From NCBI GenBank assembly GCA_032718565.1, contig JAVGVS010000008.1:5886327-5950326 (forward strand): a stretch of DNA of 64,000 nucleotides. Direction: 5' to 3'. Source of the DNA: Distichodus sexfasciatus (lineage: Eukaryota; Chordata; Actinopteri; Characiformes; Distichodontidae). This document shows, one piece after another, positions 37,601 through 49,642 of this stretch (positions are counted from its first letter, which is position 1; each line of letters starts with the position of its first letter). The translations under genes were made by a program, and so were the position numbers. The notes under the pieces are model-generated. The model was given only the letters and a program-made list of their open reading frames with translations, did no database searches and had not been told where the DNA came from.

Positions 37601-40600
37601 TTAAGAAATGTCAGCTCTACAAGCAGGTTTTACAGGTTATTTATATAATATTTTGCAGGTAAACAAACCAGATTCTGCACTTAAAGAACAACTCGAACAG
37701 TGCCGGGATTCTAACGTGCATCTGCAAGAACAGCTGGGCAGGAAGAAGAACGAGCTTGACCAAACACACTCTGAGTACGACACCGACCTACTCACGCTTT
37801 CATTTTATTTTTATTTTACTATTTAAATTGTATGAATTATTGTAGTATTATCTTTTTCTAGCAACCATCAGCATTATCTTCTCTCTGTCTATATTGTTGC
37901 ACTTGTATTTTTCACTCCAGGCTGACTCAGCTGCGGATGGACAGAGAGCGAGCTGAGTCTCGCGTCAGGCAGCTGGAGGATCAGCTGGCAGGGATGCAAG
38001 AAGAGCTGAGGAGAGAGACGGACAGCAGAGCTCAAAATGACACAGTGCAATCGGTATACATGTGTTTGCATCTTTTTATCTCTGCATGGGCCCAAAGATC
38101 ATGACACATGTCCAGCCTTTGCTATGTCATTTTTGCTATGCTGCTCTTTGCGTAGGAGCTGCTGGCCTTGCGTGCTGACCTCGCTGAAGCAGCAGTTGGG
38201 CACCAGAAGCTGGAGGACACTCTGAGACAGCGGGAGAGAGAGCTGACTGCCCTGAAAGGGGCACTCAAAGAGGAAGTGTCCACCCACGACAGAGAAATGG
38301 AAGCTCTCAGAGAGCAATACAGCCAAGACATGGAGAGGCTGAGGGCCAGCATGGAGCAGGTTTCACAGGTAGACATGCATGTATGCACATACACAATTAA
38401 AAAGTACTACTGGCTTGTAGAGAAGGAAAGGGCACTGCATTTTTGTGCACTGGAGGTTGGTGGTGGCCTAATTTCAGGGTCAAGAGGTCGTAGGTTCAAC
38501 TCCACCTTAACCCAAGTTGCTCCAGGGACTAAAGATTGTCCCTGTAATTAGGAAATGAAAGTTGCTGTGGATAGGAGTGCCTGTTAAATGTTGTAAATAT
38601 AATGTAAATGTTTTGGTAAAGTACAATTGGAGAGGACCGAAAGTGGAACCCTGTTGTACCACAATGATAAATGTCCATAACAGATTGGATCTGTTTTAAA
38701 TGATGGAACTGTGGAAATGAGACCTAGTCATTTGGCAAGGCCTAATTTTATAATTCACCATATGAGCACCATAATCAAATTTACTTACCTTTTTATTATT
38801 AATTTGCCCCTCATTTAATATATTTTGATGGTATTTTCATTAGATTTATTGTTGTACAGTGCTTTCTGGGGGTTTTTTTTGTCCCTGTGAAATGTGCTTC
38901 ATAAATATATTTTACTCCCTCACTCTATCAGTCTCAGGCAAGCATAGAGACGGAGCGCCAGCGTGTGAACTCCACAGTACGCTCCCTTCAGCAACAGCTG
39001 GAGGAGAGCAAAGAGGAAGGAGGCCACTGGAAAGAGCAGTTCCAGGGCGTCAGAGAGGAGCTACGCAACACCAAACAAGAGTGAGCTTCACTTAGTGTAT
39101 TCTGTGTGGGCTCTGCATCCTCATCAAGGAACATACATGCGATTAGATTATGAAATGCAGTTAGCGTCTAACCAAAAGAGCAAATAGCGGTAAAGCAATG
39201 TTACCAAAAATCATACGTGTTATAGAATTAGCATTTTTGAGATGTTACTGATTAGTTAATGTTACTGACATTAGTTACATATTACACAAACATTTTTGTG
39301 CCGTTTTTCTTATTAAAAATCATGCCATCGTTGTCTTGTGCTTTTACATCTTCCATTAATGTTTACTGTTTTATCATTGTCTGTTTTTACATTCTGTTTA
39401 TTTGGCTGACGCAGAAAGCAGCTGGTCCCTCCAAAACCTGAGTGAGAAACACTCTTAGACTACCTGAGTGAGAAGCTGTAGTGTGCCTGTAGTGCCATGA
39501 ATGTGTTAATAGTGATTATCTGAAATGTGATTCCTGTGGTTCTACTCTACTGAAATGATTAAAATGCCTTCACAAATGGATCAGTGGTGGCCATTGATTT
39601 TTTTTGTGTTTTCATTCCGTAATGTTTGTGTTTGTTATTAACATTTCAATTTTAAAAAATCTTTGAGTTAATGAGTTAATTCTCCCATATTGAGATTATC
39701 GGTGTTTTACTAACATTTTTATTTATACATTATAACTTAGCATCACCTAGTTTCCCTAAATCGCTTTTGAATAGTTAAATATAGTGTGTTTGTTTGCGTG
39801 TGTGCATGTGTGTTTGCATGTGCACGTGTGTGTGTGTGTGTGTGTTGTGTTAGGCTTCTTCAGGCTCGCCTAGAAAAAGAGGAGTTTGAAGAGGAGTTGA
39901 AGGAGCTTCAGGATAAACTGAACACAATGAAAAAGCAGCTCCCCGATGTTAAACAAACCGAAACACTCACCCAGGTAGCTGTACACACACTTTAAGATGA
40001 TGGATGAATATTTTATCAAGGGCCAAAGAATTTAAACTCCTACACACTTTTATACTCACCCAGCACTGCCCCGTCACACTCGCTTGCACTTTACTTTCTC
40101 TATCGCTAAAACAATCACATTCTCTCAAATGGACTCTCTTGGACTTGTTGCAGGAACTTGAACGTTGCCAAGCAGACCTGAAGCGGGCCCGAGCCGAGGT
40201 GGACAAAGTGAAGGGCGACCTCGACAAGAAAACAATGGAGATCATATCACTAAAGAAATCTAACCAGGAACTGGAGGCCGAGCAGAAATATGAGATTGAC
40301 AGGCTTAAGAACCAGTCACGGAAAGATAAGGAGGAACTGAATAAAATCCACGAGAAATCCAAACAGGTATAGTTCTCTTGGCCAATTATGATATTTAAAA
40401 GTATGTACTCTCACGTTTTGCTCATTGTCGGAGAAAGAAACCTTCATTGATCCTCTTTGTTCATTGGCTCCCCCTTCTGGTAGCTTGCTGACCCCTCGCT
40501 GGTGGAGTCCCTGCGTGGTGAGTTGAAACTTGCTCATGCCGAGGCCGAGCGTCTGCGTAGCTTGCTGCTCTCAGCAGAGGAGGATGTGCAGAAGGAGAGA

Positions 40601-43600
40601 GACAAACTCGGTTCATCACAAACAAACCTGCACGCACTCACTCAGGAGCGTGAAGAGCTGGAAGCCACCAACACACGCCTGAAGGAGAAAATGTCACGTC
40701 TGGAGGTGAGATCACGCTCATAATTACTTTCCATATTACTGCTTTCTGACTGTGAAAATGGACTAAATGTTAGGGTTAGCCACTGACCTAAACCATATAC
40801 TACATTTCAAAGCTTAAAACCATCCCTTAACTGTAATTTTAAGTTAACTTAATTATGGAGAAAGCATCCATATACCCTTAGCTGCACACTGTAAATCGTT
40901 GAGTCAGGAAGTTTTTTTTTAAAGTATGTCATTAAGTCTTAAATAGTCTTAAATACATAAAGTTAAATGTGTCTCTGTATGAAGTAATAAAACAGGCCTC
41001 AGTTATTATGTTTAATAAAAAAATGTGGGTCCTTATACATTAAATTTGTACTATTTGTGAACTATTCAAGCCAAAAAATAGTCAAATGATCAAACAAAAA
41101 TCTTTATTTTGTACTAAGTTGATGCCCATTTTTAGATTGTTTCTGTATTTAACCTTGTGTACCTCATCACTGGTTTTATCCCATTTCCTGATGTGTGTGC
41201 ATGTGTGTATTTGGCAAACCTTTTAGGCCATAATATTTTACTAATGATCCATTATAAGAAATAACATTATGATTCTGTGCTCATTGAATGTAGAAATACA
41301 CTCGTTTTGCAGTTGGTAGTGTAACAGTTCGGGTGTTCGCCCCATGATCCCAGACCGGTAAAGGTACAACCGAGGTATTTGTGAGCAATTTGCCGCCCCC
41401 AAGCACTGCTTCCGGGCGCTGCCCATGTCGGCTGCCCACTGCTTCTTCACGGATAGGTGAAATGCAGAAGTCACATTTCATTGTGGTGCCCTGTGTGCTG
41501 TGCTGTGGTGTGTTCACAACGACAAATAATCACTCACTCACTTTCATGTACCCTGAGCACAGTTTTTTTTCCTCCATGAAACTCTTTTCATCTCCAGGCC
41601 CAGCTGCAGGAGCGAGTGTCTCAGAATGTGGAGGCAGAGCAGGAGCTCCAGATGGAGAGCAGGAGGCTGAGGCAGCAGCTGGACGAGACTAAACGGGGGA
41701 GCAGCAAACTCAGTCAAGAGAGAGATGAGCTGAACCGTTTGCTGGAGGAGAGGGATAGGGAAAGGGACGCCCTGCGCAAGGAGAACACACAGCTAGAAGA
41801 TCTGAAGAGACAGCACGAGAGGACCCTGGACAAACTCAACAAAGAGGTGTGTGCCTGTGGCTAGAAGTGGTCACTTTCATCTGTTAGATGAACGTTGATA
41901 TGTGTTTAAAAGGGCTCTTGTGCCTTATACACACTTGTCTGCACAACATATTGCATGTCAGAGATGTCTGAGACATGCAGTACACAGTACATCACATAAA
42001 GCATATTATCACACGGTTTTTAGAAGGCAGATCTAGAACAAAAGCAAACCTGTTTTTAATAGTTTCTTGACATTTACTAATGATACTTTTTTACTAATGC
42101 TATGCTAGCATTCAGTGGCAGGGATTCAAACATTATTGACTAACAAAAAATTAATAGAATGATTTGTTTTAGAACTGTTTTCTAAAAAGCAAATAATGCA
42201 CTGGATATTAAAATAACATTGCACTTTCCAAAAATGCTTTGTATCAGGACTCTGTATCATAGAATATCTGTCTATGTCTCCAGTGATCATGTGGTCAGCA
42301 ATTGAACAGTGAAGAATAGTGCAGGTAGATGATTATGTCTGTGCTTGTTGTTGTTGTTGTGGAAGGTGTAGCTAAAAAGGGTCCAGTCTAGCAATGTATA
42401 CATTTGCCACCTCATTTACACCCTTGTTATAACTTTGTTTTTTAATTCTTCTTTCTGTTTTTCTCGTTCTCTCTCAGGTTGAGAGGTTGTCTGCTGACTC
42501 CAGTCAGTCTGTTCAGTTGTTGCAGTCACAGTTGGAAGAACAGAAAGAGAAGTGGAGAAAAGAACACCAGGATCTGCAAAAGAGCAACAAAGAGAGAAGC
42601 AGCGAAGTGGAGAAATCCCAGAGCACAATCCGCTCGCTTCAGGAAGAGGTGAGAGCTCCAGAAAGGGATATGGCTAAGGGAGTGTTTACATTCTGTAAAT
42701 GTCTCTATACACCTAAAAAATACAGTAGTATTAAGTCTTTCTGACTGTGTTTGCAGCTGTCTCGTCACAAAAAGGAGCTGATGTCATGCAGTGAGGAGAG
42801 AGATAACGCCGTTCTGGACAAAGAGCTCCTCACCAACCGCATCAGGCACCTGGAGAGTGAGCTGGAGTCCCAGCGCGGAGTCTTCAACGATCGTGCCCGT
42901 GACGTTCGCAGCCTGGAGGCACGTCTCCAATTGATTCTTCATCTAAACTCTCTGAACATACAGTACCCTCCAGATATATTTTTGGACAGTTAGGCCAATT
43001 CATTAATTTTTTATGTGCCCTGAAGGCACACTTGTGAGAGGTTAAAATATGAGAATAGAGGTGAACTTTTGTTCCTGGATGTACATCTAGATATACCAAA
43101 CCACCCAGTCTTTCAAGTAAGCAGACGTAGTAAAACTTAAGTTAAAAGTATTCCTTGTTACCACCATGTCATGTAAAATTGATTGGATATCTAATTTCAG
43201 TTTCAGCTTTGGCAGATGTGTTTCATGAAACATAGCCAGTACCACAATTTGGAATGTCCCGAAAAAGAGGGAAACCACTGGTGTACTGAGCAAAAGTTGT
43301 TGATCAGGCCATCAGTATAGGAGCCATACTGCAATACAGACCAGAAATATTTAGGCCATACTACAATATACAGTAGACCTGCAATATAGAGGCCATACTG
43401 CAATATACAAACAATCAGCTGTAAGAAATGGATATGCAGATTGGAACAAAAAAGTACAAAGAAGAGTCTAATGAACTGATACAAAGATTAACCTCTATCA
43501 AAGTGATGGAAAGGCCAACTGCTCATGATGCTAAACATCCAAGCTCATCTATGAAGCATGGTGGAAGAATGTTTGGAACAGTCTCAATATTCAATACAGA

Positions 43601-45882
43601 AAAGTCCTTAGTGCACGAAGAATTGGCCTTGCTTTTTTACTTTTGGAGGAGGGTGTTTAACACAACCTCAGTTCATTGTTAATCTCATTCAGATTTGCTA
43701 ATATTTTTCTTTACATGTGTAGGATAAAGTGAAGCACTTGGAGCTGGAGCTGGATGAGGAGAAGAGCAGTGTGGAGCTGATGACTGACAGAATAAACCGC
43801 AGCAGGGACCAGGTAGAGGACACTGTACCTTCTGTTAATGGAATTGGTATGCACTGACTGTTTGATAAGAACATTACTGTGCAAGTTGTTTGCACAATGG
43901 TTACAGGAAGAATGTGAGTCAAAAATAGTTGCATTATCAGGTGTGTCTTCTGAGAAAATGTGAACATTTTATTTGTTGTTGATTGCTTGTAAAAATATTG
44001 TATAATATTGAGTTTTGTCATGTGAAGAATGAGAAGGAGAAATGCTATCCCGCTTTGTAAGGAAAATGAATCACACCCTAATGATGCTGTGTTTTTAAAT
44101 TAGATTGAACAGCTACGCTCAGAACTCATGCAGGAAAGATCCTCCAAACAAGACCTAGAGCTGGACAAGTGTGCTCTGGAGAGACAGGTAAACAAACAGA
44201 CCTGCGGCATAACTTACTCAGGGTTATTTGACATGATTGCTTCATTCAAGATCTATAAGCGGTTTAACCGACAGTCTGTTTATGGAAATAAGTGTCATAA
44301 CTGTGAGACCTAAGCAAACACTGCCACCTTTGTACTAAAGAACGTTGAAATTCTGCCTGAACAATTCAGTCATGTTTAAGGTTCAAGATTAACAAATATT
44401 TTGTTAAATACCTAGTTATACAAGTAGAATATCTAGTGAAACACCAGGTATACCTAAAACAAGTCATTTAAATTCATTTCTGTGATGATCACTATCCAAG
44501 GCAGGTGTTTGGCAGTCAGGTAGAATTCGTAAAAGAGTACGGTTTGTGTTATTAACCAAGTAAAAGTATGTGGTCACTTCCTTTTTGGAAATCTATTGGC
44601 CAGGACAAAGCTCACGTTTGATTCCAAGATAATTCCAGTTCAGAAACATCATACACATTTTCTTCTTTTTCCATGTCCCGCTCCTGCCTGTAGCTAAAGG
44701 AATATAAATCTCGTGTGTTGGAGATGGAGGGTCAGTCCCGTAGTTCGGCTGGTGTTTCTCAGATGGAAAGTAAAGTGCAGGAAATGGAGGATCGTCTGCG
44801 AGCAGAGGAACGGTATGTTCACTCTCAACTGCAAAGTGTGCACTTACTTCAATAGATTTTTAAAATATTATTTGCTTAGTTATTTGATGCATTGCAAAAG
44901 TAAGAAAGAAACAGTGAGACATTAACTGAAGTTGATAAAGCATGGAATAAAGACTCCACTTGTTTTGCTAGAGAGAAGAACTCAGCTTTGTCTTCTCAAC
45001 GTCGTCTGGAGCGGAAACTGAAAGAGCTGAACCTCACTATAGAGGAGGAAAGACAGCAACTATCTGAACAGAGAGACCAGGTCTATCTCTCTCTCTTTCA
45101 CAAACCCACTCAAAATATTTTTAAAAAGTGAAATCCATGTCTTGCTGTGCTTATATGAGTGGTATTTTGTGTAGTTGGCTCTGCGGGTGAAAGCACTGAA
45201 GAGGCAGGTGGATGAGAGCGAGGGAGAGGTGGAGCGCCTGGAGGGGTTACGGAGGAAGGCGGTCAGAGACATGGAGGAGCAAATGGAACAGAAAGAGGCT
45301 CTCCAGGCCAGAACAGTAGCGCTGGAGAATGAACTCAAGTAAGTGTGTTGAAGACTGAAAATGACAGGATTCTGCACAACTAGCAGGAGTAGTAGAGGAG
45401 GAGAAATGTAGGTTTTTGTCTACATAATTTTTATACATAAGCATGTTTGTACTTTATTGATGACAGCAGTGTTCCTAATGAGGGTCCCCAATCAAACAGC
45501 ATGGATTCTGACGGTCTTTTGCCTTAATACAAAACAAGACCTCAGTACAAACAAGGCTCAGTCAAGAACATGTGGTGTAATTGCAGCAATTTCCAAGTTT
45601 AAAAATGTTTCAAACATGCTAAATGTGAAGCAAGACCAGCAGTTTGCCTGACTTATGTGTTATTTGCAGAGATTATGTGTGAAGCTGTACATTTTGCAGG
45701 ATAAAAATGGTCAGAAATTACTTAATTACTTACTTAATTTGCTATTTTAAGTAGAAAATACGTAAGTTTGGTCCTGGAAAGTTGTGGAAAAGTAATTAAA
45801 ATAATTTCAATAAAAATGTATGCATGTGATACATGCCCATGTAAATGCACAGGCCTTTTTTTCATGGACACCATTTTCTTTC

Positions 45883-45914
<32 letters not shown>

Positions 45915-46554
45915 TAATTATATTCATTTTTAATATAATTTAAAAACCTGCTCATTTGTGTGACCCAGAACCTTACTGTAGTGCACTCCAAGGCCTGTAG
46001 AGGGCAATGTGTGTCCTGATATTGGCTTGTCCAGACTGCTAACAGGCCTAAGCTCTTAAAGTCTTTAATACTGCAAGTAGCACAAATACGTTGACATAAT
46101 GCCTCTTACACTCAGATCAGAGTGACACATGCTACTTAATCCAGAATATAACACACCTCTAACTACTTCTGCATTCTTGTGGGTACATTTGACCTTAAAC
46201 ACTATTTTGGGCTTTACTAGGAACTGTTAGTTGAGATCAGTCAGAAATATTCTATGTTTTGCATATAATTTTAATATAATTTCCTGGCATGAAGTTTAAA
46301 TTTACATGTATTTTTCTGAAGTGACTAAAAATCTGCATCCTTAATACATTTTTCTATAAAACGTTGTGTAATATTTTATTTATTTTTATTGTTATTGCTG
46401 CCCAATGTGCAGAAGGAAGATCCAGCAGGCCCGACACATCTCTGTGGACTCTTCAGTTCTCAGCTCTGAGGAGGACGATGATGAAAGCCTCTTCGACCAC
46501 TCCAGTATCACCTCCATCCTAACTGAGAGCAACCTGCAGACCAGCTCCTGTTAG
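31628..46554 (+). CDS. cgn: Cingulin
   Basis: Cytoplasmic tight-junction protein that binds ZO-1, actin and microtubules and restrains RhoA through GEF-H1. Twenty coding exons: 31628-31890, 33213-33897, 35112-35215, 35411-35480, 37659-37774, 37921-38053, 38156-38368, 38932-39080, 39854-39974, 40154-40366, 40484-40705, 41598-41846, 42478-42648, 42757-42918, 43723-43812, 44104-44187, 44694-44812, 44972-45080, 45175-45338, 46413-46554. They sum to 3579 bases in one open frame (1192 residues; human about 1200). The head, residues 1-374, has VDYGVQIRFI (12-21) and the ZO-1-binding block YGVAVRVQGIAGQPYVVL (46-63), then a Ser/Pro-rich part. A long heptad coiled-coil rod (about 375-1145) includes RERELTALKGALKEEVS as in human. 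The tail is acidic and ends TESNLQTSSC, identical to human cingulin. The head excludes cgnl1. Introns are GT-AG except after 42918, where the donor reads GC. Confidence 0.97.
32690..32720. repeat. (AATAT)n short run
   Basis: About five ATAAT/AATAT units lie in cgn intron 2. The surrounding intron (31891-33212) is AT-rich and otherwise has no recognisable feature. Confidence 0.75.
34071..34308 (+). mobile_element. tRNA-derived SINE, family B, in cgn intron
   Basis: It starts GGCAGTTGGTAGAATAATG, has the B-box-like CGGTTTGAATA, then CCCCAAGCACTGCTCCC and CAGAGGTCAAATTTCGTTGT, and ends with ATGACAAATAATCACTCA. The full block order matches the copy at 41308-41540 and the reverse copy at 5297-5515. 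It is in the sense orientation within the intron after cgn coding exon 2. Confidence 0.8.
35545..35610 (+). mobile_element. Internally deleted SINE fragment in cgn intron
   Basis: A tRNA-like head (TTTGGCAGCGTAACAGTTGG and the B-box-like GTAGGTTCAAGTCTA) is joined directly to the tail word CAAATAATCATTC of the SINE-B family. The middle, present in full copies such as 41308-41540, is missing. Confidence 0.55.
35611..37658 (+). other. Long cgn intron with no recognised feature
   Basis: AT-rich intron sequence between cgn coding exons 4 and 5. An imperfect TA/TG run lies near 35785-35805. No other exon, RNA gene or clear mobile element was recognised. Confidence 0.55.
38448..38610 (+). mobile_element. 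Diverged tRNA-derived SINE, family A, in cgn intron
   Basis: The tRNA-like head has a B-box-like GTAGGTTCAACTCC, followed by CCAAGTTGCTCCAGGGACT. The tail GATAGGAGTGCCTGTTAAAT matches the AAGAGCGTCTGCTAAATGCC tail of the copy at 7181-7371 with changes. It is older than that copy. A read-through of cgn coding exon 7 into this intron explains the longer open frame here. Confidence 0.65.
39786..39850. repeat. GT-rich run beside a cgn acceptor
   Basis: An imperfect (GT)n tract runs to within four bases of the acceptor of the cgn exon starting at 39854. The exon therefore lacks a normal polypyrimidine tract of more than a few bases. The TGTGTTAG acceptor is still used by inference, because the frame continues. 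Confidence 0.75.
41308..41540 (+). mobile_element. tRNA-derived SINE, family B, in cgn intron
   Basis: Full-length-looking copy: head TTGCAGTTGGTAGTGTAACA, then CAGACCGGTAAAGGTACAAC, CCCCCAAGCACTGCTTCC, GCAGAAGTCACATTTCATTG, and the tail ACGACAAATAATCACTCACT. It ends 57 bases before the cgn exon that starts at 41598. It has not introduced a competing in-frame exon as far as can be seen. Confidence 0.8.
42337..42360. repeat. (TTG)n short run
   Basis: Six TTG units lie in the intron before the cgn exon at 42478. Nothing else was recognised in 41847-42477. Confidence 0.8.
42919..42924 (+). promoter_or_regulatory. cgn: Probable GC-type splice donor of cgn
   Basis: The exon starting at 42757 matches cingulin up to CGCAGCCTGGAG, after which the genome reads GCACGT. 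The next exon (43723) begins with GATAAAGTG in phase 0, giving SLE then DKVKHLE as the family requires. The first GT, four bases on, would leave phase 1 and hit a stop at once in the next exon. A GC donor is therefore the simplest reading. GC-AG introns are a known minority class. A sequencing error or a rare allele is the alternative. Confidence 0.7.
42959..43690 (+). mobile_element. Tc1/mariner-like transposon remnant, internally deleted
   Basis: The left end reads TACAGTACCCTCCAGATATA with TTTTTGGACAG, like the inverted ends of a widespread fish Tc1/mariner family. Inside, GGAATGTCCCGAAAAAGAGG, ACTGGTGTACTGAGCAA and the 43440-43570 stretch correspond to the transposase gene of that family. 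The decayed frame reads INLYQSDGKA-like then AHDAKHPSSSMKHGG, the segment near the DDE catalytic centre. The middle is deleted or scrambled and there are stops, so it is dead. It sits in the cgn intron, beginning about 40 bases after the unusual GC donor. Confidence 0.65.
44188..44693 (+). other. cgn intron with no recognised feature
   Basis: Ordinary AT-rich intron sequence between the cgn exons ending at 44187 and starting at 44694. Nothing more was recognised. Confidence 0.6.
45339..46412 (+). other. Last cgn intron
   Basis: It carries an (AAT)n run of about nine units at 45887-45914. It has a GTAAGT donor and an AG acceptor after a T-rich stretch. No exon or mobile element was recognised in it. 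Confidence 0.6.
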
Positions 46555-46627
46555 AGGAAGGTGTGAGGGGGAGTGCACTGAGCAACCCACTGGTGGAAGT
46601 GTGGATTAAGAGAGCTTTAGAGCAGTA

Positions 46628-46633
46628 AATAAA
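46628..46633 (+). terminator. cgn: Candidate polyadenylation signal of cgn
   Basis: AATAAA lies 74 bases after the cgn stop codon. Further AATAAA words occur near 47064 and 49217, so longer 3' untranslated forms of 0.5 to 2.7 kb are possible. Confidence 0.45.
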
Positions 46634-46973
46634 GATTCCAACCTCTCCACATTTAGACTTCAGCAGAGGTCCCTGATACAAGCCAGAAATTACTGAACGA
46701 AGGCAGATATTCAGTCAGAGAAAATAGCATATTTAGTTTTGCACTCCACTACAAAGCTAATGTAAAGTAGTGAAGATTTACTCATTAAAAAGGCGGTTTA
46801 TCCAGAACTTAATTTCCTTTGTAACAAAAATGATATATATCTGAGTTCACTGTAGTGCATATTGTACTTTTACATTAACTGTCACATTAATAGAATCAAG
46901 CAGTGTTTAATTTTAACACTTTTGGACATTAAAGGTACAACCCCTTATAGATGAAAAGATGCACAACCATTGG

Positions 46974-47032
<59 letters not shown>

Positions 47033-47060
47033 CAATAACAATAATAATAATAATAATATG
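46974..47060. repeat. (AAT)n microsatellite
   Basis: About 27 AAT units with two short AAC interruptions lie just beyond the cgn stop. They may be inside its 3' untranslated region if a distal polyadenylation site is used. Confidence 0.95.
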
Positions 47061-49642
47061 GCCAATAAAAATAAAGAGAGTTAAACATTTAATTTATATA
47101 ATTTACATTTCCCAAAGAAATTTCTTTCCAGGTTGCTTTGATTTTTTGTGAATCACCACAAAATTGCTCTCTTTCCTTTGATCTCATTATCTATTTTGCA
47201 TGATGACTTAATGTAAATGATTTATATAGACTGTGAAAATTCATTTTGCTAATATGGCTTGCATTACACCACTGCAGTGTCCATGTATTTACAGTTGTAG
47301 TTATAGTTGAAAAATAAGGGTAAAAAGATTTTTGATGTAACTGGTGCTTCAGTTTTTTAGGACAAAACAAAGAAACTGAATCAGTGAATATAGGATTAGG
47401 ATATAGGACACACAGATGATATAAAAACATTATTTTACAAAGTGGAGTCAGCAAATCAGAAACAGGGAATACAAGGTTATCAGTCAATGAAATATGATAG
47501 GTACCCTTTAAAATACGTTATACATAATTTATCCTCAGACTGTCCATTAGCTTTCATTCACTAGAGTAGATTTTTTTATTTAACACCCCTCATAATCTGC
47601 ATTTTCTGAGTGAATATTTGCATGGTAATTCACACTCAAATTTGTGTATGTCTAAAATAATTATTTCCTTGTTTTATGCTGATGAGAACTCCACAGTGAC
47701 GTTGTCTTGTTCGTACAGTTTTTGCAAAGAGAGTGACACTGTTAGTGACAGGTCTGTAGTACAGAGTATTGATATTAATGACATGGAACGAGTAGATTGC
47801 AATGCGTGTACATCCTTGGAGTCCAGCTTCAGCCCTGCAGTGTGAAATAGGTGGTTTCACCCACTTAATGCACTTAGAATTTTCTGGATGAAAGGAAACA
47901 AGTTGAAATTTGATGTTGAGTTGACCTGGGCACTGCTGGTTTACCTGTTGAGTCACTTATTAAATAATTTGAGTAGATATAGGGATTGAGAGATTAATGA
48001 AGTTTACATAATTTCTGTGAAAAACAAGCTTTTTGAAAAGGTTTGGCATGCTGCCTTTATCTTGATCATGCAGGAACTCTCGCTTTTATTTACATTAATA
48101 ATCTGCGTTTAAATTGGTTTGACTAAATCTTTGGTCCAAAGAAGAGTTGCACACTACATATCTGTCTTTGAACTCACAACGACTACAGCAGTAAGAGTAT
48201 AGCCAGCTTGGACATATATAAGGGATGTTAACACATACAACAACACTACATAAAGCACAAAAAGCGCTGCCTTAATAATTATACCACATTTCATAAATTG
48301 TCTCACTATTTCATACATGTAAAGCTCATACAGTATACAGTTTATATGGCAATGGTTTCTTTTAAACCGGGTTGGCAGTGGATCAGCCCGTTAGATATGT
48401 TAAATGTACACTCTTGCGTGCTTATAATAGATTGTTTCTTATTTTAAAGACAATGTTTAGTATTTGTAGGTCTCCATGAGGCCTCCTGTATGCTTACAGC
48501 AGTACAAGGATCAATGTATCAAGTATTATAAATACTTTGGATGACTTCACATTTTGTCCTTACTCCACAAGTGCTCACCATGAAGTTGTTTTTGCTTTTG
48601 TTTCAGTTTGTATGCCAACCAAGCCGCTGTTCATTTATTTGAGTCCTGATGCAGCTGCAATAGCAGATTGTTTATTTAATGGTTTAAAATGCAGCATTAT
48701 GCAATGTTTAAGGTATTCAGTAATGAATTGGTTATTGGTAGTTAAGTAGTTAAATGGACTACTGACAGTTCAGTAAAATACAGAATTAAATTTATTTTAT
48801 TTTTGTGTTTGTTTTTGGTTCAATGGAATCAACAGTTGAATTATTACTGTTGTCTGTGCAATGTTGTTCTTGTATTTTCTGCTCTAGTGTTTCTTTTCAA
48901 CAAACTACATCTTAATCCATAATTTATATTTGTTTTCCACATTCCAGACAATTTACTTCTGCTAAACAAAATCACTTTAGTACCACAGATTTTCTGACAT
49001 GCCTTATCAAATCTTTTGTAACTGCTGTTTCAAAATATATGAAAGTGATTTTTGTAATTTTCTTATTTATATATATTTTTGTAGCAGTTTCATTCATGAT
49101 CAAATACGAACAGTGATTAACAAAAAAATCTGCATACTGTGCAAACTTGTGAAAAGATGATGGTGTAGGTTCAGTTCAAGCATATGTATGAGTGTATTTT
49201 TACATGATAAATTGGAAATAAATTGGATATTAAAGTGCTTCTCATTCCATTTTGCTTCTTTATTGTAGTTTTGGGGTATTGCTGAGTGCATAAATGACGT
49301 TATTACTGTAATACTAGACGTTGAAAATCCCTACATACATATAAAAATATATCAGTAATGATACTGGTGTCAGTCGGCATTAACTGTAAAATTTAATAAA
49401 AATTTAATCAGATTATGATATTTGTAGCTTTACAACAAAATAAAAATTCTAAATGAAGCTCAAAATGTCAAAACTTGAAGTGAAGGTAGAAAATACCATC
49501 TGATTTGTTCATATAAGCTAAAATATACTGGCTTTATATTTCCATACTGGATCTAGCTTTTATTACCTTACTGACACATAAATGTTTTATGTACACCCTC
49601 CCCACTTGACGTTAAACTTCCAAAGCTACAGTGCAGTTATTA
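47061..49642. other. Intergenic AT-rich stretch
   Basis: No exon, RNA gene or clear mobile element was recognised. Several AATAAA words are present, so part may be the cgn 3' untranslated region. The short open frames have no recognisable domain. Confidence 0.5.

Noticed and set aside
38168..38551. 127-codon frame taken as one exon
   Set aside because: The cgn part ends at the donor at 38368; the rest is intron read-through into a SINE.
39259..39441. Open frame near 39410-39440 ending in LTQKAAGPSKT as an extra cgn exon
   Set aside because: The exons on either side, ending at 39080 and starting at 39854, join in phase with the conserved coiled coil, and this frame has no heptad pattern.
42911..42935. 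GT four bases after the cgn exon as a normal donor
   Set aside because: It would leave phase 1 and give an immediate stop in the next exon, and breaks the conserved SLE-DKVKHLE junction. GC is preferred.
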